A stretch of DNA of 64,000 bases from Lentihominibacter butyricus (GCF_025567305.1 NZ_JAOQJP010000010.1:66017-130016), one strand, 5' to 3'; shown: positions 45,469 through 54,578, counted from the first letter of the stretch. Numbers and translations are program-made. The notes: a model not told the origin generated them from the letters alone.

Positions 45469-46317
45469 ATGAAAGATACAAATTACTCGAAAATACCGCA
45501 TGATCTGTATTCCATCGGAGAAGTCAGCAGAATCTGTAATATATCAAAAAAGGCACTCCGCTTTTATGACAAGATCAATATTATTTCACCGGACTATATC
45601 TGCGAGGAAAACAAGTATCGGTATTACAGCAGAGAGACACTGCTTCTGGTTCCTGTTATTAAATATTTCAAGCAGATGGGATTTAAACTGGAGGAAATGA
45701 AGGAATTCCTGGAAAGTGATACCTACGAAGTGCAGGAACGGGGCTTTCTCAAAAAGATAGATGAACTGAGACAGCAGAGAGAAGATATCAATGTCGCCTA
45801 TACATCCGTCTCTGACTGGTACAATCTGGTTATGGAGGCAGAAAGCGTATTGGAGAACAAGGCAACAGAAGTTTCACTCAAATATATAGTGATGCAATCT
45901 ATGTGCTATATGGAACAGACTTTTGAGCATAACTATATGGAATCTATCATCAATATCGACTGGACTAACTACCTGGAGGAAATCGGACATGCAATTACGG
46001 GTCCGGTATGTATATGTTTCCCTGATATAGCGGAGAAACTGGAGGGAAAGCCTACCAAAGCTTTTGTGTTCCAGCGAGGAGCAAGGGAGATTGATGATAG
46101 CAAAACTATGAGTTTTGGCGGGAAGATGATGCTTTCGACATATCATATCGGTTCTCATGATGCCATCAACGAAGCGTACTACAGGATATTTCGCTGGGCG
46201 AAGATCCACGGTTACAAATGTGGAAATACTTCTATTGAGAGATATGTTACGGATTACTGGACCATCCGAAAATCCAGTGATTTTGTTACCGAGATTTATG
46301 TGGATATTGAAAAATAA
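45469..46317 (+). CDS. MerR-family transcriptional activator of the cut locus (proposed)
   Basis: A 282-residue regulator; start at the ATG behind AAAGGTGG (an ATG 36 bases upstream lacks one). N-terminal MerR helix-turn-helix YSIGEVSRICNISKKALRFYDKI (read in two parts: YSIGEVSRICNISKKALRF and YDKI), wing residues around YRYYS, then a coiled-coil dimer helix (about 80-115). The C-terminal 160 residues look like a GyrI/BmrR-type ligand-binding domain, common in regulators that bind cationic or aromatic small molecules. It is the last gene before the cut operon, whose promoter has the MerR-type long spacer, so choline-type cations are candidate ligands. Confidence 0.85.
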   Translation: MKDTNYSKIPHDLYSIGEVSRICNISKKALRFYDKINIISPDYICEENKYRYYSRETLLLVPVIKYFKQMGFKLEEMKEFLESDTYEVQERGFLKKIDELRQQREDINVAYTSVSDWYNLVMEAESVLENKATEVSLKYIVMQSMCYMEQTFEHNYMESIINIDWTNYLEEIGHAITGPVCICFPDIAEKLEGKPTKAFVFQRGAREIDDSKTMSFGGKMMLSTYHIGSHDAINEAYYRIFRWAKIHGYKCGNTSIERYVTDYWTIRKSSDFVTEIYVDIEK

Positions 46318-46452
46318 CTTAGGCAGTTTCTTTATATGGGTTGTCCCGGATAAATATACTGATTTTACAGTCGGCAAAAGGTTCCCCTTAGGGGCAATAT
46401 CTGATCATATATCGTTTTAAAAAAGAAAAAAATCAGAAGAAGAAAGAAAAGG

Positions 46453-46494
46453 AGAGTTTTTTCGAAAAAAGAATTTTAGAAAAAACTCTTTTTT
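46453..46494 (+). terminator. Intrinsic terminator after merR
   Basis: Perfect 11-base stem AGAGTTTTTTC (46453-46463) with GAAAAAACTCT (46479-46489), 15-base loop, then five T. It separates the merR unit from the cut operon. Confidence 0.85.
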
Positions 46495-46638
46495 ATTGGA
46501 ATTGCAAGGAGTGTGAAGATTTTGAAAATAAGAAAAATCCGTATAGTTTCTTATCGAATAAAAGTTTTACTGTTTTTTTATATCAATGTTTGATTGAAAA
46601 GTGACTAAAAAGCAGTGTAGCTTAAGTGTTTTTTTGGA

Positions 46639-46670
46639 TTGACATTCCTCATAGGAGTATAGGCTAAAAT
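46639..46670 (+). promoter_or_regulatory. Cut operon promoter, MerR type
   Basis: TTGACA (46639-46644), a 20-base spacer containing CCTCATAGG, and TAAAAT (46665-46670). Spacers of 19-20 bases are the hallmark of MerR-activated promoters. It shares GACATTCC and TATAGkCTAwAAT with the promoter at 36335. Transcription would start near 46677. Confidence 0.7.
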
Positions 46671-46869
46671 AATAATATAAATACTGGGCACTGAGGTACT
46701 GATTATTACCATGCAAAGAGTCATAGAAACAGAAGTATAGGCGTATACCGGGCTGCTTGTCTATACGGTTTTACTTTTAGATGATTCTGCTGATCTTTGG
46801 TAACGATATAATTTTTTATAGAGTTATATATTTTTAATTGCAAATATTCGTTTAAAAAGGAGGTGTATT

Positions 46870-47994
46870 ATGAGCGATAGTGCAATGACTATGTCAAACA
46901 ATGCTCTGGCGGCAAAGCAGGTACAGGAGAAATCCTACCGTAAAAAGGGGATTTTTATCGCACTGATGTCAGGTTTTCTGTATGGTGGATATACAGCGTT
47001 CCTGACACAGGGCATGGCATCCGGAATCTGGGTTGATTATTATGGTGGAACAGGGGTGGCAGCAGGTCTTTCTGCATTCGCACTTGTTTACACACTGTCT
47101 GCAGTAGGTGCAGCAGTAAACGATATCTGTTCTGCAGTATGGTCTCTGATCTATGCAGCGATAATCGGAAGACTGGGTGACTTCACAAGATCTATCAACA
47201 CGAAGCCGGGCAGGATCCTGATCCTTGCAGCGATCATAGGCGGGCCTTTAGCTTCCACAGCATATGTAATAGGTCTGCAGATGGCTGGATCCATCATCGT
47301 TCCGATCGCGGCGCTGAACGCAGCAATCGGCGCGATCATAGGAAGGATCATTTACAAGCAGAAGCTTAGCGGCGGCATGATCCTCGGTATCGTGATCTGC
47401 TTCACAGCAGCTGTAATCATCGGTCTGTTCGGATATGGCATTCCGAAAGACGGACTCGCAGGTATCTTCGGAAACATGAGCGGTGAAGCTGTTATCGGTA
47501 TCATCGCGGCATTCTGTGCAGCATTAGGCTGGGGTATCGAAGGTGCTGTAGGCGGATATGCGTGCTGCATGGTCGATACAGAAATCGCGATCTGTATCCG
47601 TCAGTGCACATCCGGTATCGTAAACGCTGTCATCCTGTGTTCCCTGCTGGCTATGATCGGCGGAGACGGGATCGGTTCAGGACTGGTTCTGGTAGGACAT
47701 GCACTGGCTGACGGACCATCCATCTGGATGTTCATCGTTGCAGGTATTTTTGCATCCTGGTCCTTCAAGTTCTGGTACAAGGGTGCTTCCATGTGCGGTG
47801 CTGCTTTAGGTATGGGCTGCAATGGTACATACGCATTCTGGGGACCGTTGTACTGCCTCGTTGTATGCGGATTTATTTTCGGCGGAGAAGGATGGAATAT
47901 CGCATGGCCAGGCTGGGTAGGAGCTATCACCATGGTAATCGGTATCTTCGTTCTCGCTATTTCGCAGCAGAAGGCAACAGAGAAGGAGGCGTAG
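46870..47994 (+). CDS. DMT-like membrane transporter of the choline locus
   Basis: A 374-residue protein with ten hydrophobic helices, in two repeated halves. Segments GILTSW-like motifs are absent; instead SGFLYGGYTAFLTQGMASG, LASTAYVIGLQMAGSIIVP and LNAAIGAIIGRIIYKQKLSGG show the drug/metabolite transporter pattern, the last matching the EamA loop before the E/Q-K-L-x-x-x motif. First gene of the operon, with AAAAGGAGG before it. Choline uptake is the most likely role by position; export of trimethylamine or ethanol is also possible. Confidence 0.75.
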   Translation: MSDSAMTMSNNALAAKQVQEKSYRKKGIFIALMSGFLYGGYTAFLTQGMASGIWVDYYGGTGVAAGLSAFALVYTLSAVGAAVNDICSAVWSLIYAAIIGRLGDFTRSINTKPGRILILAAIIGGPLASTAYVIGLQMAGSIIVPIAALNAAIGAIIGRIIYKQKLSGGMILGIVICFTAAVIIGLFGYGIPKDGLAGIFGNMSGEAVIGIIAAFCAALGWGIEGAVGGYACCMVDTEIAICIRQCTSGIVNAVILCSLLAMIGGDGIGSGLVLVGHALADGPSIWMFIVAGIFASWSFKFWYKGASMCGAALGMGCNGTYAFWGPLYCLVVCGFIFGGEGWNIAWPGWVGAITMVIGIFVLAISQQKATEKEA

Positions 47995-47998
47995 GAAC

Positions 47999-48265
47999 AT
48001 GAGACCATTATTCTTTTCAGTACTGAAGTACTTTACAGACGGTAAAGAAGCATGCAGAGCTGACGTACAGGATGCTCTCAGAGCACAGTACGGCAATTTC
48101 AAGGCATTTAAGGATCACGCTATGGACGAAGCTCTGATGACAGCGTGTTCCAACGGACTGATCGACGAAAGCCGTTATGAGCTGGACAAGGATGGCAAAC
48201 TGGTGATCTACTACAAGTCCAGCCAGGAAGGCATCGATACGATCAACAAGTACATCAAGGACTAA
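47999..48265 (+). CDS. Small conserved protein of the cut operon, unknown
   Basis: An 88-residue soluble protein with AGGAGG before its ATG. It looks like a small helical/winged-helix domain (YFTDGKEACRADVQDALRAQ; then a basic Lys/Asp-rich hairpin region LDKDGKLVIYYKSS). I cannot assign a function. A 140-base untranslated gap with a stem-loop follows, separating it and the transporter from the microcompartment genes. Confidence 0.65.
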   Translation: MRPLFFSVLKYFTDGKEACRADVQDALRAQYGNFKAFKDHAMDEALMTACSNGLIDESRYELDKDGKLVIYYKSSQEGIDTINKYIKD

Positions 48266-48289
48266 TTTAAAATCAGTGTTATGCAGTAT

Positions 48290-48321
48290 CCGAAAAAGGG
48301 TGTTTCATCCTTTTTCGGTTT
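48290..48321 (+). terminator. Stem-loop with short T-run: attenuator or processing site in the operon
   Basis: Perfect ten-base stem CCGAAAAAGG (48290-48299) with CCTTTTTCGG (48309-48318), nine-base loop, then only TTT. Too weak for full termination; more likely partial attenuation or mRNA end protection that adjusts transporter to shell ratios. Confidence 0.55.
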
Positions 48322-48405
48322 ACTTGCTAAAAAAGCCCGGCACTGCCGCCGCAAAGAAAACGGGACGGCAGGTGTCAAAGATTTTCAGGAAAGGAGATTC
48401 TTGTT

Positions 48406-49047
48406 ATGGCAAGATATTATGCAGACCAGGCACTGGGTATGCTGGAAACTATCGGCATGGTACCTGCACTGGAAGCATGTGACAAGATGCTCAAGGCAGC
48501 AGAAGTAGAACTGTTATCTTATGAAAACGTAGGATCTACTCTGGTAACGATGTTCATCAAGGGAGATGTTGCTGCAGTAAAGTCTTCGATCAAGGCAGGT
48601 GCAGAAGCTGCAGAAGCTATCGGTAAATTGACAGCGACCGATGTCATTCCAAGACCGATCCGTCCGATCGGGGATGTAGTATCCATCTATGATGTAGATA
48701 CTCAGTGTGACGAAGAACTGCTGGAACCCGGCGCGATCAGAACAGAAGCTCTGGGCATGATCGAAACTTTCGGTATCGTATACTGCATTGAAGCAGCCGA
48801 TGCAATGTGCAAGGCAGCTGATGTAGAAATGATCGGTTTTGAAAATACCGCATCCGGATATATCTCGGTGCTGGTAGAAGGAGATGTCGGAGCATGCAAG
48901 ACTGCAGTAGAAGCCGGCATCAAAGCAGTAGAAGCGATCGGACATGAGGTTTACAGTTCCACGGTGATCGCAAGACCGCACGAGGGACTGAAGAAGATCA
49001 CCTGTCAGTATTCGCTGGATAAGCTGCTTCCGTATCCGGCAGAATAA
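48406..49047 (+). CDS. Tandem-domain microcompartment shell protein (BMC-T)
   Basis: A 213-residue shell protein with two BMC domains: residues about 8-90 (ALGMLETIGMVPALEACDKM, and IKGDVAAVKSSIKAG) and about 105-190 (ALGMIETFGIVYCIEAADAM, VEGDVGACKTAVEAG). Such proteins form pseudohexameric trimers. Domain order is normal (not permuted). The second domain and linker contain acidic residues. AAAGGAG stands before the ATG. First shell gene of the operon. Confidence 0.92.
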   Translation: MARYYADQALGMLETIGMVPALEACDKMLKAAEVELLSYENVGSTLVTMFIKGDVAAVKSSIKAGAEAAEAIGKLTATDVIPRPIRPIGDVVSIYDVDTQCDEELLEPGAIRTEALGMIETFGIVYCIEAADAMCKAADVEMIGFENTASGYISVLVEGDVGACKTAVEAGIKAVEAIGHEVYSSTVIARPHEGLKKITCQYSLDKLLPYPAE

Positions 49048-49094
49048 AAAATCCGGATATGATGACGAACTTATAGAGAAAAGGAGAGATGCAA

Positions 49095-50579
49095 ATGAAA
49101 GTGAATATCATTGATAACGATTTGCTATCGATCCAGGAAGCTCGTATCTTGACTGAAAATGCATATGAAGCGCAGCAGAAACTGGCAACCTTCCCGCAGG
49201 AAAAGCTGGACGAGATCGTCGAGACTATGGCACAGGCGGCTTCGTCTCACGCGAAGGAACTGGCAGTGATGTCTGCAGAGGAAACGGATTACGGCAAGTG
49301 GCAGGACAAATTCATCAAGAACAGGTTTGCCTGTGAATACCTGCCGGCTCATCTGCGAAATATGCGGTGCGTAGGCGTTATCCGCACGGACCGGGAAAAA
49401 CAGATCATGGATGTAGGAGTGCCAAAGGGTGTTTTAGTAAGCCTTTGCCCGGCGACAAGTCCTGTTTCCACGACCATATACACAGCGTTGATCGCCGTCA
49501 AGTCCGGCAATGGCGTTTTGTTTTCGCCGCATCCAAGAGCACAGAAATCCATTTCCAGAGTGCTGGACATTCTGATCCAGGCAGCCGAAGGCTGCGGACT
49601 CCCGGAAGGGGCGCTGGCATACCTTCATACCGTGACAAAAGCGGGCACGAAGGAACTGATGGAACATAAATGGACTTCCATGATCATGAACACAGGAGTT
49701 CCGGGCATGCTGGAAGATGCATATGGTTCCGGAAAACCGGTGATCTATGGAGGAACAGGTAACGGACCGGCGTTCATCGAGCGAACGGCCGATATCCATC
49801 AGGCAGTCCATGATATCATAGCAAGCAAGACATTTGACAATGGCGTCGTGTCGGCAGCGGAACAGTCCGTTGTCGTGGACAGCTGCATTGCATCAGAGGT
49901 AAGACTCGAATTTGAAGCAAGCGGAGCTTACTTCATGACAGAAGAAGAAGCAGAGCGTCTCGGAAAGCTCTTTTACTTTAAAGATGGCAGTGCCAATCCG
50001 GAAATGGCCGGAAAGACAGCAGAAGATCTGGCTCGCTGGGCTGATATCGATGTTCCGGCCGGGACGAAAGTACTGCTGGCAGAGCAGAAGTATGTATCGG
50101 AAAACAATCCGTACTCGAAAGAAAAACTTTGTCCGGTCCTCTCATATTTCATCGAGGATGATTGGATGCATGCCTGCGAGAAATGTATCGAACTTCTGTT
50201 ATCAGAGCGCCAGGGACATACGCTGGTGATCCACTCTAAGGATCCTGACGTGATCCATCAGTTTGCGATCAAAAAACCGGTAGGAAGAATGCTGGTCAAC
50301 ACTCCGGCCGTATACGGCAGTATGGGAGCGACTACGAATCTGTTCCCGGCCATGACCCTGGGAAGCGGTTCTGCAGGACAGGGCATCACCTCAGATAACG
50401 TATCTCCGATGAATCTCATCTATGTGAGAAAAGTCGGATACGGTGTCCGCCGGATCGAAGATCTTGGCATGGGCACGCCGGCCGATGCATATGGGTGCAG
50501 AGGTGTAGCAGGAGATGAGGACAGTCTCAGAAAACTGCAGCGGCTGCTGGAAGACGCACTGGCAAGTATCAATAATTAG
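49095..50579 (+). CDS. Aldehyde dehydrogenase homologue lacking the catalytic Cys
   Basis: A 494-residue protein of the CoA-acylating aldehyde dehydrogenase family, close to the second copy at 60532. Start is the ATG at 49095, eight bases after AGGAG. NAD-binding and dimer motifs are intact, but where the active enzyme has YGTICASEQS this one has NGVVSAAEQS: the catalytic Cys is Ser (codon TCG at 49851-49853, about residue 253), and no other Cys is nearby. It also lacks a C-terminal encapsulation tail. It should not form a thioester and may instead be a structural or regulatory subunit of the core. Confidence 0.9.
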   Translation: MKVNIIDNDLLSIQEARILTENAYEAQQKLATFPQEKLDEIVETMAQAASSHAKELAVMSAEETDYGKWQDKFIKNRFACEYLPAHLRNMRCVGVIRTDREKQIMDVGVPKGVLVSLCPATSPVSTTIYTALIAVKSGNGVLFSPHPRAQKSISRVLDILIQAAEGCGLPEGALAYLHTVTKAGTKELMEHKWTSMIMNTGVPGMLEDAYGSGKPVIYGGTGNGPAFIERTADIHQAVHDIIASKTFDNGVVSAAEQSVVVDSCIASEVRLEFEASGAYFMTEEEAERLGKLFYFKDGSANPEMAGKTAEDLARWADIDVPAGTKVLLAEQKYVSENNPYSKEKLCPVLSYFIEDDWMHACEKCIELLLSERQGHTLVIHSKDPDVIHQFAIKKPVGRMLVNTPAVYGSMGATTNLFPAMTLGSGSAGQGITSDNVSPMNLIYVRKVGYGVRRIEDLGMGTPADAYGCRGVAGDEDSLRKLQRLLEDALASINN

Positions 50580-50621
50580 TTATAGCTGATTCGTTTCGAT
50601 AGAGAAAGAGAGGTAATAGAT

Positions 50622-53225
50622 TTGGATATTCGTGAATTTTCAAATAAAATTGCAGAAGCAACGAAAAACATGTCTGATGAAGAACGAACTTCTCTGATGA
50701 AAATGTTTGAATCCGTTTCTGGAGACATTTCCACAGTAACACCGGCACAGTCTCAGCCGGCACCTGCTCCTGCAGGAAGCCATGAGCATCCGGCTTACTA
50801 CTCATCCATCGCTGCGGCAACTACTCAGGTCGACGAAGATGGAGTTCCGGTAGGACCGACAGAGCGTCTGGTAAGACTGAAAGAGAATTTCTTAAAGCAG
50901 GTTCCGTCCATTACGACTCACAGGGCGCGTGCGGTAACGAAGATCACCAAGGAAAACCCTGGTATGCCGAAGATCGAACTTCGTGCAAAGTGTTTCCGTT
51001 ACTGCTGTGAAACAGCTCCTCTGGTGATTCAGGACAACGAGCTGATCGTCGGAGCACCGAACGGCGCACCGCGTGCAGGTGCGTTTTCTCCTGATATCGC
51101 CTGGAGATGGATGGTGGATGAAATCGACACTATCGGCAGCCGTCCGCAGGATCCGTTCTACATCGCTGATGAAGACAAGAGAGTCATGAGAGATGAACTG
51201 TTCCCGTTCTGGGAAGGCAAATCCGTTGACGAATACTGCGAAAGCCAGTATCGTGAAGCAGGCGTATGGGAACTGTCCGGAGAATCATTCGTTTCCGACT
51301 GTTCTTACCACGCATTAAACGGCGGCGGAGACTCCAACCCTGGATATGACGTGATCCTGATGAAGAAGGGCATGATCGACATCCAGAACGAAGCCAAGGA
51401 ACACCTGGCAATGCTGGACTACGAAAACCCGGACGATCTGGACAAGATCTATTTCTACAAATCCGTTATTGACACGACAGAAGGTGTTATGGCTTATGCA
51501 CGCCGTATGTCTCAGTATGCTGCTGAGCTGGCTGCAAAGGAAACAAATCCGAAGAGAAAAGAAGAACTGCTGAAGATCTCTGAAGTCAATGCCAGAGTAC
51601 CGGCTCACAAACCGGAGACTTTCTGGGAAGCGATCCAGGCTGTATGGACCATCGAGTCACTGCTGCCGGTAGAAGAAAACCAGACCGGCATGTCCATCGG
51701 TCGTGTCGACCAGTACATGTACCCTTACTACAAGGCTGATCTGGACGCCGGACGCATGAACAACTTCCTGGCATTCGAACTGGCTGGATGTATGCTGATC
51801 AAGATGTCAGAAATGATGTGGATCACAAGTGAAGGCGGTTCAAAGTTCTTCGCAGGATATCAGCCGTTCGTAAACATGTGCGTAGGCGGTCTGACTCGTG
51901 ACGGCAGAGATGCCACGAACGAACTGACTTACCTGCTGATGGATGCTGTAAGACACGTAAAGATCTATCAGCCATCCCTGGCATGCCGTATCAACAACAA
52001 ATCGCCTCAGAAATACATGAAGAAGATCGTAGACGTAGTTCGTTCCGGTATGGGATTCCCTGCATGCCACTTCGACGATACTCACATCAAGATGATGCTG
52101 GCAAAGGGCGTTTCCATCGAAGATGCGAGAGACTACTGCCTGATGGGATGCGTAGAACCGCAGAAAGCAGGAAGACTGTATCAGTGGACTTCCACTTCTT
52201 ATACTCAGTGGCCGATCTGTATCGAACTGGTACTGAACCACGGTGTTCCGCTCTGGTACGGCAAGCAGGTCACTCCGGATATGGGAGACCTTGATCAGTA
52301 TCAGACGTATGAACAGTTTGATGCAGCTGTTAAGGAACAGATCAGGTACGTTACCAAGTGGACTGCTGTAGCAACAGTGATATCACAGCGTGTACACAGA
52401 GACCTGGCGCCGAAGCCACTGATGTCCATCATGTACGAAGGATGTATGGAAAAGGGCAGGGACGTATCTGCAGGCGGTGCGATGTACAACTTCGGACCTG
52501 GTGTTGTATGGTCCGGTCTGGCAACTTATGCTGACGCCATGGCAGCCATCAGGAAACTGGTATTCGATGACAGAAAATACACACTGAAGCAGCTGAATGA
52601 AGCTCTGAAGGCTGACTTCGAAGGATATGATCAGATCAAGGCAGACTGCCTGGCTGCTCCGAAATATGGTAATGATGACGATTATGCAGACATGATCGCA
52701 GCAGACCTGATCAACTTTACAGAGATGGAACACAGAAAGTACAAGACTCTGTACTCCGTACTGAGTCATGGTACACTCTCCATTTCCAACAATACCCCGT
52801 TTGGACAGCTGACCGGTGCATCTGCAGGCGGACGCAGGGCATGGACACCGTTATCCGACGGTATCAGCCCGACGCAGGGTGCTGACTTCAACGGCCCTAC
52901 AGCGATCATCAAGTCCGTGGCAAAACTGTCCAACGACAACATGAACATTGGTATGGTACACAACTTCAAGCTGATGGCGGGACTGCTGGATACACCGGAA
53001 GGTGAAAACGGCATCATCACACTGCTGCGTACAGCATGTGCATTCGGAAACGGTGAAATGCAGTTCAACTACATGGACAACAATACGCTGATCGATGCAC
53101 AGAAGCATCCTGAAAACTACAAGGATCTGGTTGTCCGCGTAGCAGGTTACAGTGCATTCTTTACAGAATTATGCAAGGATGTACAGGATGAGATCATCAG
53201 CAGAACTATGCTGACCAAGTTCTAA
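50622..53225 (+). CDS. cutC: Choline trimethylamine-lyase (glycyl radical enzyme)
   Basis: An 867-residue glycyl radical enzyme that cleaves choline to trimethylamine and acetaldehyde. TTG start, with AGAGAGG before it. The active-site block DYCLMGCVEPQKAGRLYQWT holds the thiyl Cys (residue 510) and the Glu two residues on, the CutC signature that separates it from pyruvate formate-lyase and diol dehydratases. GGGDSNPGYD near residue 240 supplies the choline-binding Asp. The glycyl radical is G842 in VRVAGYSAFF. The first 35 residues form an amphipathic helix followed by a Pro/Ala-rich linker, a typical shell-targeting tag. At 867 residues it matches CutC without the large BMC-like fusion of some loci. 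Confidence 0.96.
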   Translation: MDIREFSNKIAEATKNMSDEERTSLMKMFESVSGDISTVTPAQSQPAPAPAGSHEHPAYYSSIAAATTQVDEDGVPVGPTERLVRLKENFLKQVPSITTHRARAVTKITKENPGMPKIELRAKCFRYCCETAPLVIQDNELIVGAPNGAPRAGAFSPDIAWRWMVDEIDTIGSRPQDPFYIADEDKRVMRDELFPFWEGKSVDEYCESQYREAGVWELSGESFVSDCSYHALNGGGDSNPGYDVILMKKGMIDIQNEAKEHLAMLDYENPDDLDKIYFYKSVIDTTEGVMAYARRMSQYAAELAAKETNPKRKEELLKISEVNARVPAHKPETFWEAIQAVWTIESLLPVEENQTGMSIGRVDQYMYPYYKADLDAGRMNNFLAFELAGCMLIKMSEMMWITSEGGSKFFAGYQPFVNMCVGGLTRDGRDATNELTYLLMDAVRHVKIYQPSLACRINNKSPQKYMKKIVDVVRSGMGFPACHFDDTHIKMMLAKGVSIEDARDYCLMGCVEPQKAGRLYQWTSTSYTQWPICIELVLNHGVPLWYGKQVTPDMGDLDQYQTYEQFDAAVKEQIRYVTKWTAVATVISQRVHRDLAPKPLMSIMYEGCMEKGRDVSAGGAMYNFGPGVVWSGLATYADAMAAIRKLVFDDRKYTLKQLNEALKADFEGYDQIKADCLAAPKYGNDDDYADMIAADLINFTEMEHRKYKTLYSVLSHGTLSISNNTPFGQLTGASAGGRRAWTPLSDGISPTQGADFNGPTAIIKSVAKLSNDNMNIGMVHNFKLMAGLLDTPEGENGIITLLRTACAFGNGEMQFNYMDNNTLIDAQKHPENYKDLVVRVAGYSAFFTELCKDVQDEIISRTMLTKF

Positions 53226-53257
53226 ATCAGCATTTGATCCACAGACGGGAGAATAAA

Positions 53258-54202
53258 ATGGGCGATAATAACGTAATCGAAAGAAAAGCGTTCATATTCA
53301 ACAAGCAGAAATACAATATGTATGATGGACCGGGCGTAAGAACTTTGGTTTTCTTTAAAGGATGTCCACTTCGCTGCAAGTGGTGTTCGAATCCGGAGGG
53401 ACTGGAACGGAAATATCAGATCATGTTTAAACCGACAATGTGTGTGAGCTGCGGCTCGTGCGTTCCCGTTTGTCCACAGAAGATACACAGTATATCCTCT
53501 TCAGGAGAGCATATCATCGATCGCAGCATCGACTGCATCGGATGCGGTCAGTGCGTGGAAGCCTGCATTCCGGATGCTTTGAAGGTGTCCGGAGAGCAGG
53601 TTCCGATCTCAGAACTCCTCGAGTATGTAGAGCAGGACAGAGCGTTTTACGATCAGTCCGGCGGCGGAGTGACTTTAGGCGGCGGCGAAGTAACTGCCCA
53701 GCCGGAAGCAGCCATCAATCTGCTGCAGGCATGCAAACAGGAAGGTCTGCATACGGCTATCGAGACATGCGGATATACGAAAAAGGAAACGATCCTTCGC
53801 TTTGCGGAATATGTCGATCTTTTCCTCTTCGATCTGAAGCACATCGATCCGGAAAGACACTTCGAACTTACAGGAGTTCGCAACGAGATGATCCTTGAAA
53901 ATCTGGAAGAGCTGATCATGAAGAGAAATCATGTAAAGGTTCGGATGCCTATGCTCAAGGGGATAAATGACAGCGAAGCTGAAATCAGAGGAGTCATAGA
54001 ATTCCTCAAACCATTTAGAAATTTCAAGAATTTTGAAGGTATCGATCTTCTTCCGTATCACAAGCTTGGCGTAAATAAATACGTGCAGCTGGGCATGGAC
54101 TACCCGATCAAGGGAGATCCAAGTCTGGATGATGCGGATCTGGATCGGATCGAAGGCTGGATCAGGGAATACGATTTCCCGGTTTCCGTTATCAGACATT
54201 AA
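53258..54202 (+). CDS. cutD: Choline TMA-lyase activating enzyme
   Basis: Radical SAM activase of 314 residues that installs the glycyl radical in CutC. Start is the ATG behind GGGAG (a TTG at 53234 is less likely). SAM cluster motif GCPLRCKWCSN (C36, C40, C43), then two additional 4Fe-4S motifs CVSCGSCVPVCP and CIGCGQCVEAC, the ferredoxin-like insert of glycyl-radical activases. Immediately downstream of cutC as expected. Confidence 0.96.
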   Translation: MGDNNVIERKAFIFNKQKYNMYDGPGVRTLVFFKGCPLRCKWCSNPEGLERKYQIMFKPTMCVSCGSCVPVCPQKIHSISSSGEHIIDRSIDCIGCGQCVEACIPDALKVSGEQVPISELLEYVEQDRAFYDQSGGGVTLGGGEVTAQPEAAINLLQACKQEGLHTAIETCGYTKKETILRFAEYVDLFLFDLKHIDPERHFELTGVRNEMILENLEELIMKRNHVKVRMPMLKGINDSEAEIRGVIEFLKPFRNFKNFEGIDLLPYHKLGVNKYVQLGMDYPIKGDPSLDDADLDRIEGWIREYDFPVSVIRH

Positions 54203-54224
54203 ACAGCAGGAAAGGTGATGCAAA

Positions 54225-54578
54225 ATGGGAATCATGAATGAAAAAACGATGGAACGAATCATACAGGAGTCGGTTCCGGGCAAACAGGTGACCATCGCAC
54301 ATGTGATCGCATCGCCGATGTTCGATATATACGAACGTCTGGGCATCGATGACAAGGGGGCCATCGGTATCCTGACACTGTCACCATATGAGACAGCCAT
54401 AATTGCTGCTGATATCGCAACGAAGAAAGCGGATGTGGAAATCGGATTTCTCGATCGTTTTACAGGGTCAGTCGTGATCTCCGGCGATGTGCAGAGTGTG
54501 GAGACGGCATTGAAAGCCGTGACCGATACTCTCTGCAATGAACTGGACTTTACGACAGTACCGATCACAAGAACATGA
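54225..54578 (+). CDS. EutS/PduU-like permuted BMC-H shell protein
   Basis: A 117-residue circularly permuted BMC protein: the N-terminal element RIIQESVPGKQVTIAHVIA precedes GAIGILTLSPYETAIIAADI, and IGFLDRFTGSVVISGDVQSV completes the domain. EutS has the same opening (ERIIQEFVPGKQ). These hexamers carry a small beta-barrel plug over the pore. AAAGGTG precedes the ATG; the stop overlaps the next start. Confidence 0.93.
   Translation: MGIMNEKTMERIIQESVPGKQVTIAHVIASPMFDIYERLGIDDKGAIGILTLSPYETAIIAADIATKKADVEIGFLDRFTGSVVISGDVQSVETALKAVTDTLCNELDFTTVPITRT

Larger units (their letters stand above)
46318..46869. other. 552-base intergenic region controlling the cut operon
   Basis: Holds a terminator for merR (46453-46494), a MerR-type promoter (46639-46670) and a leader of about 190 bases. 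In the leader, CTATAC (46761-46766) can pair with GTATAG at 46735 or, shifted by one base, with CGTATA at 46743, giving two mutually exclusive weak hairpins. No riboswitch family is recognised. Confidence 0.7.

Noticed and set aside
46522..46593. A 23-codon basic/hydrophobic frame with TTG start behind AAGGAG before the cut promoter
   Set aside because: Too short and AT-rich; no conservation can be judged and the spacing signal could be chance.
46735..46768. Riboswitch or attenuator in the cut operon leader
   Set aside because: Alternative six-base pairings exist but are weak, without a T-run or a recognisable aptamer.
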